From the NCBI GenBank assembly GCA_036564345.1, contig DATCOZ010000187.1, positions 1 through 12,798 on the forward strand: a stretch of 12,798 bases of DNA, given 5' to 3'. Below are positions 1-6,991 of this stretch, in pieces; positions within the stretch are counted from its first letter, which is position 1; each line of letters starts with the position of its first letter. The position numbers and the translations under genes were made by a program. Under the pieces are notes generated by a model. The model was given only the letters and a program-made list of their open reading frames with translations, did not search any database and was not told the DNA's origin. The DNA is from UBA6019 sp036564345. GTDB taxonomy: Bacteria > Chloroflexota > Dormibacteria > Dormibacterales > Dormibacteraceae.

Positions 1-45
<45 letters not shown>

Positions 46-58
46 GTGGCGACCTCCG

Positions 59-64
59 ATTCTA
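59..64 (-). promoter_or_regulatory. -10 box of the tRNA-Lys promoter
   Basis: The minus strand reads GGTTAGAATCGG here, a near-consensus TAGAAT, 13 bases before the tRNA 5' end. I see no convincing -35 box 16-18 bases further upstream. The 10-base block ATTCTAACCT (plus strand) recurs exactly in front of bactofilin at 11514-11523. Confidence 0.6.
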
Positions 65-111
65 ACCTTCGACCGTTAACCGGGGTCGTTGGCGGGAGGC
101 GGCCTCGCCAC

Positions 112-117
112 TAGCCT
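112..117 (+). promoter_or_regulatory. -10 box for a leaderless prgI-like transcript
   Basis: TAGCCT lies 7 bases before the ATG at 125 and there is no Shine-Dalgarno sequence between them. Transcription would begin at or next to the start codon. The same geometry is seen at 2424, 6979, 9618 (minus) and 11534. Confidence 0.5.
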
Positions 118-124
118 GCCTGGC

Positions 125-463
125 ATGCGGGCGCGCATTCCGGCTGGGATCGATCTCGAGGACAGGCTGCTCTACGGGCTTTCGCCGGCCCGGCTGGGTT
201 ACGTCGTCGCGCTTGCCGTGCTGGCGTCCTGGTCCTGGCGGCAGCCGGTCTGGTGGCCGTTGCGGATCGTCGCGGCGATCGCGATTCTTGGCGCCGCCGC
301 GGCTGTCGGTTGGATGCGCCACGAGGGGCGGCACCTCGACGCCTGGGCGGAGGATCTCGTGCGGCATCTGCTCACCCGCTACCGCGTCGTCATCGCGTGG
401 GAGAAGGCTCCCTGGCTTATCAGGCGCGTGATCGCCCACATCATCAGAAGGCGGCAAGCATGA
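125..463 (+). CDS. PrgI-family type IV secretion membrane protein
   Basis: This 112-aa protein starts with RIPAGIDLEDRLLYGLSP, the N-terminal signature of PrgI-family proteins (small membrane partners of VirB4 in Gram-positive-type T4SS). Two hydrophobic helices follow at about residues 24-38 and 43-64. The next stretch, GRHLDAWAEDLVRHLLTRYR, resembles the cytoplasmic tail of the family, and the C-terminus is very basic. I chose ATG 125 over a TTG at 89 because family similarity begins there and a TAGCCT -10 box lies 7 bases upstream. The stop overlaps the next ATG (ATGA), so it is translationally coupled to the VirB4-like ATPase. That neighbour strongly supports the assignment. By family knowledge it should sit in the membrane at the base of a secretion channel; the substrate is unknown. 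Confidence 0.8.
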   Translation: MRARIPAGIDLEDRLLYGLSPARLGYVVALAVLASWSWRQPVWWPLRIVAAIAILGAAAAVGWMRHEGRHLDAWAEDLVRHLLTRYRVVIAWEKAPWLIRRVIAHIIRRRQA

Positions 464-2397
464 AGCTCGTCCAGCTGAGGAGCAAGCCGGCAAGGCAGCG
501 GCTCACCGAGGCTCCTTCGGTCATTGTGCTCGGCACGGAGGGTATCGGCTACATCGGTGCCGTCAGCGATGACCAGGCACGCTGGAGCACCGGTTTCCGG
601 CGGCTGCTCGATGCGCTCGGTGGTCCGCTCCAGGTCGTGCTCCGCTTCCGCCGCGAAGAGCGGGACGGGGTCGCAGCCCAGCGCCGCGAGGTGTTGCTGG
701 CGATCGAACCCGACTCGATCGCCGGCCTCCGTGCCGCTCTGGCCGGTCTTGGACTCAGCATTGCCGACGCAGCGCCTCCGAGTGTGTCCCACACCTTCGG
801 CGACGAGCTGCCGCGGACCTTCCGCGATCGGTTTGGCTGGCATCGCACCTGGTACGTCGACCACTTCCCGGGCGGCGAGCTGGAGCCGGGCTGGCTGCTG
901 CGCCTCGTTCCCTCCGGTCTCGAGATCGACATCTGCTGGCATGCTGAGCCGGTCGGCAGCGGCTGGGCGGCGGAGTACCTGCAGCGGCAGCTCGCCCACC
1001 TCCGCGCATCTCAGCTGGACGGTGAGCGGAGGGGGATCCCGGACGTGCGCATCGGCGCCGCGCTCCCCGCCGCTACCGACCTGCAGCGCAAGCTCTCCTC
1101 CGGACAGGAGCGGGCCTTCCGGCTTGGTGTTTACCTCACGCTGTCGGCCACCAGCGGCGAAGCGTTGGAAGCGGGCGCCGAACGGGTGGTCGAGGCCGCG
1201 CGCTCGGCCCTCTGCAGCCTCCGCGAGGCCACCTTTCGTCAGTTCGACGGCCGGCTCGCCACCCTTCCGCACGGGATCGACCGGCTTCGCCGTCGCCACT
1301 TCGTGGACACCTCGGCGCTTGTGACGCTCTTGCCCTGGCTCGACGTCGAGGTCGTCGACGCCGGCGGGCTGAGGCTTGGCCGCAGCCGTGCCACGTCGAT
1401 GCCGGTGGTCGTCGACCCTTTCGCCGACCTCCACCACGAGAACGCGAACATCGCCGTCTTCGGCCACTCAGGCGCCGGCAAGACGTACCTGCTCAAGACT
1501 CTCGCTCTGGCTGCAACGCGGGCCGGCTGCCAGGTTTTCGTTATCGACCCCGAGCACGAGTACGGGCCGGTGGCCGAGCAGGTCGGTGGCGCCGACGTTC
1601 AGCTTGGGTTGGGCAGCGGGCGAGCGATCAATGTCATGGACCTGCGCGGGCTCGCGCGAGAGGAGGCCGAACTGGGACCAGCCGTCGCTGACACGGTCGA
1701 CCTCGTCGAAGCGATCTGCGGGGGAGTGGACGAAGCCGAGAAGGCGGCGCTCGAGGTCGCGATCCGGGCCGCGTACCAGGACGAGTCGACGCCCCTGCTT
1801 GCCCACGTCGCGGACAGGTTGCCGCCGTCGGCCAGGGCTGCGCGCATTCTCGCCCGCTGGGTCCGCGGCAGCCTGGGTGCGATGTTCAGCGCCCCGACCA
1901 ACGTCGACCTTGACCTCCCCTTCGTCGTGTTCGGCATGCGGGAGCTCCGGGAGGAGATGGTCGGGCCGGTCCACTTTCTGCTCGCCGAGGCGCTCTGGCG
2001 CAGGTTTCGCGACCGCAGCCGGCGAAGGCTGCTCATCGTCGACGAGCTGGGGCTGCTCTTCGAAGACCCGGTGATGCGGCGGTTCGTGGTCCGGCTGGCA
2101 CGGCGGATCCGCAAGTACGAGGGATCGCTCGTCTTCGCCACCCAGAACGCCGGCGACCTGCTGGGCAGCGAGGCCGGGCTGGTGGTCGCCACCAACCCGG
2201 CTCTCCGCTTCTTCGGGGCACAGCGTCCGGGAGAGGCGCAGAAGCTGCAGCGCGCGTTCCAGCTCAGCGACTCCCAGCGGCAGGGTTTGGAGGGGGCGCA
2301 CCGAGGCGAGTTCCTGCTGGCGGCCGGGCACCGCCGGCTCGAGATCAAGGTATCCGCCGAACAGTGGCAGGAGGAGATCATGAACGCCTCCGCATAG
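460..2397 (+). CDS. VirB4/TrbE-like type IV secretion ATPase
   Basis: This 645-aa protein belongs to the VirB4/HerA class of hexameric P-loop ATPases that energise T4SS assembly and transport. Residues 1-300 form the divergent N-terminal domain. The ATPase domain has Walker A GHSGAGKT at 335-342, a VIDPEHEY segment shortly after it, Walker B LLIVDE with Asp528/Glu529, and the ATQN motif with Gln562, typical of VirB4. The ATG at 460 overlaps the stop of the PrgI-like gene and has AGAAGG 8 bases upstream. The frame stays open upstream of 460, but that part overlaps prgI and encodes arginine-rich noise. No relaxase, VirD4 coupling protein or VirB1 hydrolase lies beside it. A DNA translocase of the HerA group is possible, but the PrgI partner makes VirB4 much more likely. 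Confidence 0.9.
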   Translation: MKLVQLRSKPARQRLTEAPSVIVLGTEGIGYIGAVSDDQARWSTGFRRLLDALGGPLQVVLRFRREERDGVAAQRREVLLAIEPDSIAGLRAALAGLGLSIADAAPPSVSHTFGDELPRTFRDRFGWHRTWYVDHFPGGELEPGWLLRLVPSGLEIDICWHAEPVGSGWAAEYLQRQLAHLRASQLDGERRGIPDVRIGAALPAATDLQRKLSSGQERAFRLGVYLTLSATSGEALEAGAERVVEAARSALCSLREATFRQFDGRLATLPHGIDRLRRRHFVDTSALVTLLPWLDVEVVDAGGLRLGRSRATSMPVVVDPFADLHHENANIAVFGHSGAGKTYLLKTLALAATRAGCQVFVIDPEHEYGPVAEQVGGADVQLGLGSGRAINVMDLRGLAREEAELGPAVADTVDLVEAICGGVDEAEKAALEVAIRAAYQDESTPLLAHVADRLPPSARAARILARWVRGSLGAMFSAPTNVDLDLPFVVFGMRELREEMVGPVHFLLAEALWRRFRDRSRRRLLIVDELGLLFEDPVMRRFVVRLARRIRKYEGSLVFATQNAGDLLGSEAGLVVATNPALRFFGAQRPGEAQKLQRAFQLSDSQRQGLEGAHRGEFLLAAGHRRLEIKVSAEQWQEEIMNASA

Positions 2398-2423
2398 CCC
2401 GATCCGAAGTGGGGATGACGGGG

Positions 2424-2429
2424 TAGGCT
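2424..2429 (+). promoter_or_regulatory. -10 box for a leaderless transcript
   Basis: TAGGCT ends 6 bases before the GTG at 2436, in the 38-base gap after the VirB4-like gene. No Shine-Dalgarno sequence is present. This suggests that the run starting at 2436 has its own promoter rather than depending on the T4SS-like genes. Confidence 0.5.
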
Positions 2430-2435
2430 AAGCGC

Positions 2436-3023
2436 GTGGCGCGGGTCATCCATCACCGCCTCTACGGCATCCAGGCGGAGCGTCTCGAGCGCCTGACCGA
2501 CCAGGTCGAAGGCCTGGCGAGCGTCCGCGACTGGCGCAGCGAGCCGGTCTGGATGGCAACCCCGCTGACCCGCGACCTGTTCCGATCCGAGTACTTCCGG
2601 CACCTGGTGGCCGCCGAAGGCGAGGAGATCACGGCCGGGGGCTTCCTGAAGATGCAGGGTGACGAGACGGACGCGCTTGTCCTCCTCTTCTTCCTGCGCG
2701 ACCTGAGCGCGGAGTACGGGGTCAGGGCAGTCTGGCGGGATGAGGAGAACCCTCTCCTCAAGCTCCGCTTTCTCGAGTTCCGGCATGGATTCCTGCCGAC
2801 CGGCCAGACCCTCGAGGATCACTTCGCCAAGCGCCCCATCATCAAGAAGGTCGCGGGCCAGGCGATCCATTTCTATCCCCCCGGCTACCGGGTCCACTCG
2901 CGGGGTACTGCAAGCGATCGCTGGGGCTATTCGCTGCAGGGTCTCAGGGCATATGCGCCCAGCCTGCTCGAGGCCGAGCAGGAAGCCTTGAAGATCCTGC
3001 GAGGACTGCGCCATCTCGGCTGA
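2436..3023 (+). CDS. conserved-looking hypothetical protein, 195 aa
   Basis: I do not recognise this protein. It has no signal peptide and no clear transmembrane segment, and it looks soluble with mixed alpha/beta content. Notable features are an N-terminal RVIHHRLYG, a hydrophobic ALVLLFFL segment near residue 83, a central charged region rich in Arg and Glu, an HFYPPGYRVHSRG segment near residue 145, and a C-terminal helix rich in Glu and Leu. Codon use matches its neighbours and the GTG start has a TAGGCT -10 box 6 bases before it, so it looks like a real gene. The alpha/beta hydrolase frame starts at or just before its stop. Being next to virB4 does not by itself make it a T4SS part. Confidence 0.75.
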   Translation: MARVIHHRLYGIQAERLERLTDQVEGLASVRDWRSEPVWMATPLTRDLFRSEYFRHLVAAEGEEITAGGFLKMQGDETDALVLLFFLRDLSAEYGVRAVWRDEENPLLKLRFLEFRHGFLPTGQTLEDHFAKRPIIKKVAGQAIHFYPPGYRVHSRGTASDRWGYSLQGLRAYAPSLLEAEQEALKILRGLRHLG

Positions 3024-3024
3024 G

Positions 3025-3849
3025 CTGCCGGCGGAACGGCGCGGCGAGCTCGCTGCCGCCGACGGTACGAGGCTGCTCTGGCGGGCGTGGTCGCCCCCCG
3101 ATCCGAAGCTCGCGCTGGCGGTGATCCACGGCCACGGCGAGCATGGCGGACGATATGCCGGGCTGGCAGCCGCGATGGCAGCGCACGGCATCGCGACCTA
3201 CGCATTGGACGTCCGTGGTCACGGGACCAGCGGCGGGCCGCGCGGCCACGTCATGAGTTGGGACGTGCTCGTCGGCGACGCCGCTGCCTTCCACTCGAAG
3301 GTGGGCTCCGAGTCAGGTGTCGAGGCGGTGCCGCTCGGTCACTCGGTGGGCGGTTCGATCGTCCTGAGCGCGGTCGTGCGCGGCCGGCTGGCGCTGCGCC
3401 GGTTCGTGGTGTCGAGCCCTGCCCTGCGGGTCAAGGCGGCCGTGCCGGGCTGGAAGGTGATTCTGGGCAAGGTGGCCTCCCGGCTGGTCCCGACGCTCGC
3501 CCTCGCCACCGAGCTGAACCCCAACCACATCTCGAGGGATCCCGTGGTCGTCTCCGAATACATCTCCGATCCGCTGGTCCACAGCAAGATGTCGGCGCGC
3601 TTCTACACCGAGTGGCAGGCGGCCAACGACGAGATCCTCGCCCGGGCGGGAGAGATCAGGGTGCCCTTCCTGGCGACGCACGGCAGCGGCGACCAGATCA
3701 TCGACTCCGCCGCGACCGAGGAGCTGGACCGGGGGGCGACGGTCCCCGGCCACAAGCTGATCATCTACCCCGGCTTCTACCACGAGCCCTACAACGACAC
3801 AGGCAAGGAGCAGGTTTTCGCGGATCTAGCGGCGTGGCTGACGCCCTGA
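3025..3849 (+). CDS. alpha/beta hydrolase, monoacylglycerol lipase/lysophospholipase-like
   Basis: This is a serine hydrolase of the Hydrolase_4 (S33-like) group. The oxyanion-side motif HGHGEH is encoded from 3127. The nucleophile elbow GHSVGG has Ser at 3343, the acid is Asp at 3691 in GSGDQ, and the base is His at 3781 in FYHEP. Together these make a complete triad. Likely substrates are monoacylglycerols or lysolipids, by family resemblance only. The start is uncertain. The first ordinary start codon is GTG 3121, which would begin inside the first core strand. Family-like sequence (DGTRLLWRAWSP) is encoded from 3061, and the frame is open back to 2992 without ATG, GTG or TTG. I give CTG 3025; ATC 3013, with GAGGA upstream, is another option. 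Confidence 0.8.
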   Translation: MPAERRGELAAADGTRLLWRAWSPPDPKLALAVIHGHGEHGGRYAGLAAAMAAHGIATYALDVRGHGTSGGPRGHVMSWDVLVGDAAAFHSKVGSESGVEAVPLGHSVGGSIVLSAVVRGRLALRRFVVSSPALRVKAAVPGWKVILGKVASRLVPTLALATELNPNHISRDPVVVSEYISDPLVHSKMSARFYTEWQAANDEILARAGEIRVPFLATHGSGDQIIDSAATEELDRGATVPGHKLIIYPGFYHEPYNDTGKEQVFADLAAWLTP

Positions 3850-3869
3850 ACCAGGGCTGAGCTGAGGCG

Positions 3870-4319
3870 GTGCGGGTGGTTCTCCAGCGCGTGACGCGCG
3901 CTGCGGTCAGCTGGGGATCGGAGCGCAGGCAGATCGGTCTCGGCCTGGCCATCCTCATCGGTGTCGGGCCGGCCGACGGCGAGGCCACCGCGGGCCGCCT
4001 GGCCGAGAAGGTCGCCCAGCTTCGGATCTTCGAGGACGAGGAGGGAAAGACGAACAGGTCCCTCCAGGACGTCGGAGGCGAGGCCCTCGTAGTTTCGCAG
4101 TTCACCCTTTATGCGGATCTAAGCCGGGGCCGGCGGCCGGGCTTCACGAGCGCCGCGGCGCCAAGCCTGGCCGAGGGCGTCTATGAATTCTTCGCGGCTG
4201 CCCTGGCCGCCCATGGCATCCCCGTCAGGACTGGCAGCTTCGGCGCCGAGATGGACCTCGAGCTTGTCAACCACGGGCCGTTCACGATCCTCATCGACAC
4301 CGATAACCTTTCTGGGTGA
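3870..4319 (+). CDS. dtd: D-aminoacyl-tRNA deacylase
   Basis: This 149-aa protein matches the Dtd family along its length. It removes D-amino acids (and glycine from tRNA-Ala) mischarged onto tRNA, in the cytoplasm, as a homodimer. Diagnostic motifs are the N-terminal VLQRVTRA, RIFEDEEGK, the active-site SQFTLYAD starting at Ser76, and NHGPFT at 134-139, which carries the Gly-cisPro pair (136-137) that rejects L-amino acids. Phe replaces the more common Val after that Pro. The GTG start lies 20 bases after the hydrolase stop, with a weak GAGG upstream. The stop overlaps the GTG of the downstream PLP enzyme (GTGA), so the two are probably co-translated. Confidence 0.95.
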   Translation: MRVVLQRVTRAAVSWGSERRQIGLGLAILIGVGPADGEATAGRLAEKVAQLRIFEDEEGKTNRSLQDVGGEALVVSQFTLYADLSRGRRPGFTSAAAPSLAEGVYEFFAAALAAHGIPVRTGSFGAEMDLELVNHGPFTILIDTDNLSG

Positions 4320-5275
4320 GCGCCGACCTCGACTTCGCCCGAAGCCACCTTGACGAGATCCGGGAGGCCGCCGAGCGCATCGGGCCTCATATCCGCCGCA
4401 CACCGGCGCTGACCGTCGACCTGGATCCGAGACTGGTCCTCAAGCCGGAGTGCTTCCAGGTGACCGGCTCCTTTAAGGCGCGGGGCGCCTTCAACGCCGT
4501 ATTGAAGCTGGCCTCAGACGCGCCGGGCGTGGTAACGGCAAGCTCCGGCAACCATGCCCAGGCGGTCGCGCTCGCCGCGAAGGCGGCAGGCATGCCCGCA
4601 TTGATCCTCATCCCCGAAGGAGCGAACCCGGCCAAGGTCGCGGCAACCCGGGCTCTCGGCGCCCAGGTTGTCAGCGATGGCATCACCTTCGCCAACCGCG
4701 ATGAGAAGCTGGTCGAGGCGAAGGAGCGGTCTGGGTACGTCCTCGTCCATCCGTATGACGACTGGGACGTCATCCACGGCCAGGGAACCGGCGCTCTGGA
4801 GCTGCTGGCGGACGCGCCGGACCTGGCAGCAGTCGCAGTCCCGGTCGGTGGCGGGGGCCAGATCAGCGGCTGGGCCCTGGCGGTCAAGGCGACCAATCCC
4901 GCCATCCAGGTGATCGGCGTCGAGCCGGCGGCGGCCGACGACGCATTCCGCTCCTTCCGCACCCGCACGCTGCAGCGCCTGGCCGGCCCGGCGAACACGA
5001 TCGCCGACGGGGTGAAGACGATAAGCCTCGGAGCGAAGAACTTCGAGGTCCTGGTGGAGAGGGGGCTGATGGACGACATCGTGACGGTGACCGAGCCGGA
5101 GATCGAAGCGGCTCTGGTCACGGCGTGGTTGAGGTGCAAGATCGCGCTCGAGGCAACCGGCGCGCTGACCCTTGCTGCCTTCCTCGCCGGAAAGCTGCCG
5201 GCCGCCGGCCGGATCGGGCTCGTGCTCAGCGGCGGGAACGCAGACGCCGCGCTGGTGGCTAGGCTATTGCAGTGA
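4316..5275 (+). CDS. serine racemase / threonine (serine) dehydratase-like PLP enzyme
   Basis: This 319-aa fold-type II PLP enzyme has no C-terminal ACT domain, so it is not the regulated biosynthetic IlvA. The PLP lysine is Lys54 in TGSFKARGA. The phosphate-binding glycine loop is GGGGQISG from residue 178, with Gln where Leu or Met is usual. SGGN near the C-terminus should contact the pyridine nitrogen. Two details favour the racemase subgroup. SSGNH has Ser77 just before GNH, where eukaryotic serine racemase has its second base and classical threonine dehydratases have Ala. E203-P-x-x-A207-D-D209 matches the divalent-metal site of serine racemase. Racemases of this fold also eliminate water from serine, and related hydroxyaspartate dehydratases share these residues. 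The gene overlaps dtd upstream and the CBS gene downstream, both by GTGA. Confidence 0.85.
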   Translation: MSADLDFARSHLDEIREAAERIGPHIRRTPALTVDLDPRLVLKPECFQVTGSFKARGAFNAVLKLASDAPGVVTASSGNHAQAVALAAKAAGMPALILIPEGANPAKVAATRALGAQVVSDGITFANRDEKLVEAKERSGYVLVHPYDDWDVIHGQGTGALELLADAPDLAAVAVPVGGGGQISGWALAVKATNPAIQVIGVEPAAADDAFRSFRTRTLQRLAGPANTIADGVKTISLGAKNFEVLVERGLMDDIVTVTEPEIEAALVTAWLRCKIALEATGALTLAAFLAGKLPAAGRIGLVLSGGNADAALVARLLQ

Positions 5276-5745
5276 TCCCGGTCAAGGACATCATGAACAC
5301 GAAGGTGATCACCTTCGACCAGGACCTCGACGTCGGCGAGGTCGCCGACCGGCTGTCCCGGTCGCACATCACCGGTGCTCCGGTGACCGACCCCCAGGGC
5401 CACGTCGTCGGCATCGTGAGCGAGGTCGACGTCTTCACCAAGAAGGGCAAGAAGGTCGCCGACATCATGAGCCGCCACGTCATCTCGATCGGCGAGGACA
5501 CCGGTATCGAAGAGGCCGCGCGGCTGCTCGCGGACCAGCGGATCCGGCGGCTGCCGGTGATGGCGCACGGCCGCATGGTGGGGTTGATCAGCCGCTCCGA
5601 CATCCTCGAGTTCTTCGCCCACAGCCACTGGACCTGCCAGGCCTGCGGGCAGGGCTATCGCGGTCTCGAGGCTCCCGAATCCTGCGACTTCTGCTCCGGC
5701 CACGACTTCCGGCTGGACCGCGGCACCCTCGCCCCGGGCACCTAG
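5272..5745 (+). CDS. CBS-domain pair protein with C-terminal zinc ribbon
   Basis: This 157-aa protein has two CBS motifs, roughly residues 1-60 and 61-117, each with the typical opening (VKDIMNTKVITF; VADIMSRHVISI) and the GIVSEVDV / GLISRSDIL endings. A short tail follows with CX2C-X12-CX2C (Cys122, 125, 138, 141), which should bind one metal as a zinc ribbon. CBS pairs bind adenosine nucleotides and usually regulate a partner. The ribbon suggests a contact with nucleic acid or protein, but that is inference. The GTG start overlaps the stop of the PLP enzyme (GTGA) with no Shine-Dalgarno sequence, so translation is probably coupled. The ligand and partner are unknown; the coupled PLP enzyme is the obvious candidate. 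Confidence 0.85.
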   Translation: MIPVKDIMNTKVITFDQDLDVGEVADRLSRSHITGAPVTDPQGHVVGIVSEVDVFTKKGKKVADIMSRHVISIGEDTGIEEAARLLADQRIRRLPVMAHGRMVGLISRSDILEFFAHSHWTCQACGQGYRGLEAPESCDFCSGHDFRLDRGTLAPGT

Positions 5746-5764
5746 CTCAACCGAGCGCGGGAAA

Positions 5765-6946
5765 ATGCCGGCGCCGATCCTGAGCCGCAAGGCGGAGAGC
5801 TTCACCGAGAGCGTCATCCGCGAGATGACGCGTCTCAACCTCGCCCTCAACGGCCCCGAGAAGGCGGTCAACTTCGCCCAGGGCTTCCCCGATTTCCCCG
5901 CCAGCTCCGAGATCATCGAAGCCGCCAAGCTGGCCCTCGACGAGGGCTACAACCAGTACGCCACCACCTGGGGAGCGCCCCAGCTGCGCAAGGCGATCGC
6001 GGCCAAGCAGTCGCGCTGGTGGGGCAGGCCGGTCGACGCCGACGGTGAGGTGACGGTGTCCTGCGGCGCGACCGAGGCGATGATCGCCGCCATGCTCGCT
6101 GCGGTCGATCCCGGTGATGAGGTGGTCGTCTTCGAGCCCTTCTACGAGAACTACGGCCCCGACTGCATCCTCAGCGGGGCCGTACCGCGCTTCGTCACCC
6201 TCCGAGCACCGGATTGGTCCTTCGACGAGGGTGAGCTGCGAGCCGCGTTCGGGCCCCGCACCCGGGCGATCGTCGTCAACACGCCGCACAACCCGACCGG
6301 CAAGGTCTTCTCGCGCGAAGAGCTCACGTTGATCGCGGGACTCTGCCAGGAGCACGGGGCTATCGCAATCACCGATGAGATCTACGAGCACCTCGTCTAT
6401 CGCGGTGAGCACATCTCGATGGGGACCCTTCCCGGGATGGAGGACCGCACCATAACGATCAGCGGCGCCTCCAAGACGTACAGCGTCACCGGCTGGCGGG
6501 TCGGCTGGCTGATCGCGCCGCCGAATCTCTCGGCAGGCATCCGCAAGGTCCACGACTTCCTGACCGTCGGCGCCGCCCATCCGCTGCAGGTCGCCGTGGC
6601 GACCGCCCTCGGCTTCCCCGACTCCTTCTACGACTCGCTCCTGGAGGAGTACCGCGAGCGGCGCGACGCGATCACGGCCGGCTTGTCCGAGATCGGCTTC
6701 GACGTCCGCGCCCCGGACGGCGCCTACTACGTGATGGCAGGGATCGGAGGTTTCGGCTTCGACGACGACATCGCCTTCGCGCGCCACCTCATCGAGACGG
6801 TGGCGGTTGCCACGGTGCCCGCCTCCAGCTTCTTTCATGACCCAGCACTCGGCCGAAGCCAGGTGCGATTCAGCTTCCCGAAGCGGATGGAGACGCTGAA
6901 CCGCGGCCTGGATGCGCTCCGAGCGCTTCAAGTCAGCACCCCTTAA
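5765..6946 (+). CDS. class I PLP-dependent aminotransferase
   Basis: This 393-aa fold-type I aminotransferase resembles the kynurenine/glutamine/methionine aminotransferase group. The substrate-entry motif QGFPDFP is near residue 40, NTPHNPTG carries the conserved Asn, and the DEIYEHLVY segment has the Asp that pairs with the PLP nitrogen. The PLP lysine is Lys237 in GASKTYSVTGWRVGW. The substrate-carboxylate Arg is Arg368 in VRFSFPK. These residues and the length are complete, so it should be active. Family members move the amino group from aromatic or sulfur amino acids, or glutamine, to a 2-oxo acid; the exact substrate cannot be read. The ATG lies 19 bases after the CBS gene, so it probably belongs to the same transcript. 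Confidence 0.92.
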   Translation: MPAPILSRKAESFTESVIREMTRLNLALNGPEKAVNFAQGFPDFPASSEIIEAAKLALDEGYNQYATTWGAPQLRKAIAAKQSRWWGRPVDADGEVTVSCGATEAMIAAMLAAVDPGDEVVVFEPFYENYGPDCILSGAVPRFVTLRAPDWSFDEGELRAAFGPRTRAIVVNTPHNPTGKVFSREELTLIAGLCQEHGAIAITDEIYEHLVYRGEHISMGTLPGMEDRTITISGASKTYSVTGWRVGWLIAPPNLSAGIRKVHDFLTVGAAHPLQVAVATALGFPDSFYDSLLEEYRERRDAITAGLSEIGFDVRAPDGAYYVMAGIGGFGFDDDIAFARHLIETVAVATVPASSFFHDPALGRSQVRFSFPKRMETLNRGLDALRALQVSTP

Positions 6947-6978
6947 CCGCCCTTCTTCCAATCCTGAGCGCGGCCGCC

Positions 6979-6984
6979 TAGCCT
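6979..6984 (+). promoter_or_regulatory. -10 box for a leaderless transcript
   Basis: TAGCCT ends 7 bases before the GTG at 6992, with no ribosome-binding site. The segment TAGCCTGCC(T/C)GGC plus start codon is nearly identical to that before the PrgI-like gene at 112-127. Confidence 0.5.
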
Positions 6985-6991
6985 GCCCGGC

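Noticed and set aside
253..459. N-terminal extension of the VirB4-like protein
   Set aside because: The frame is open but overlaps the PrgI-like gene and encodes Arg-rich sequence. ATG 460 has an ATGA overlap and a ribosome-binding site.
1599..3191. A 530-codon minus-strand frame
   Set aside because: It is antisense to virB4 and the 195-aa gene, with a Ser/Arg/Pro-rich product and no recognisable fold.
3087..3860. An open frame overlapping the alpha/beta hydrolase in another plus frame
   Set aside because: It is an Arg/Gly-rich shadow. The hydrolase frame has the full Ser-Asp-His triad.
4316..5275. Biosynthetic threonine deaminase IlvA
   Set aside because: At 319 aa it has no ACT regulatory domain, and Ser77 replaces the Ala typical of IlvA.
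4387..5928. A 513-codon minus-strand frame
   Set aside because: It is antisense to the PLP enzyme and CBS genes, which have clear catalytic motifs. Its translation shows none.
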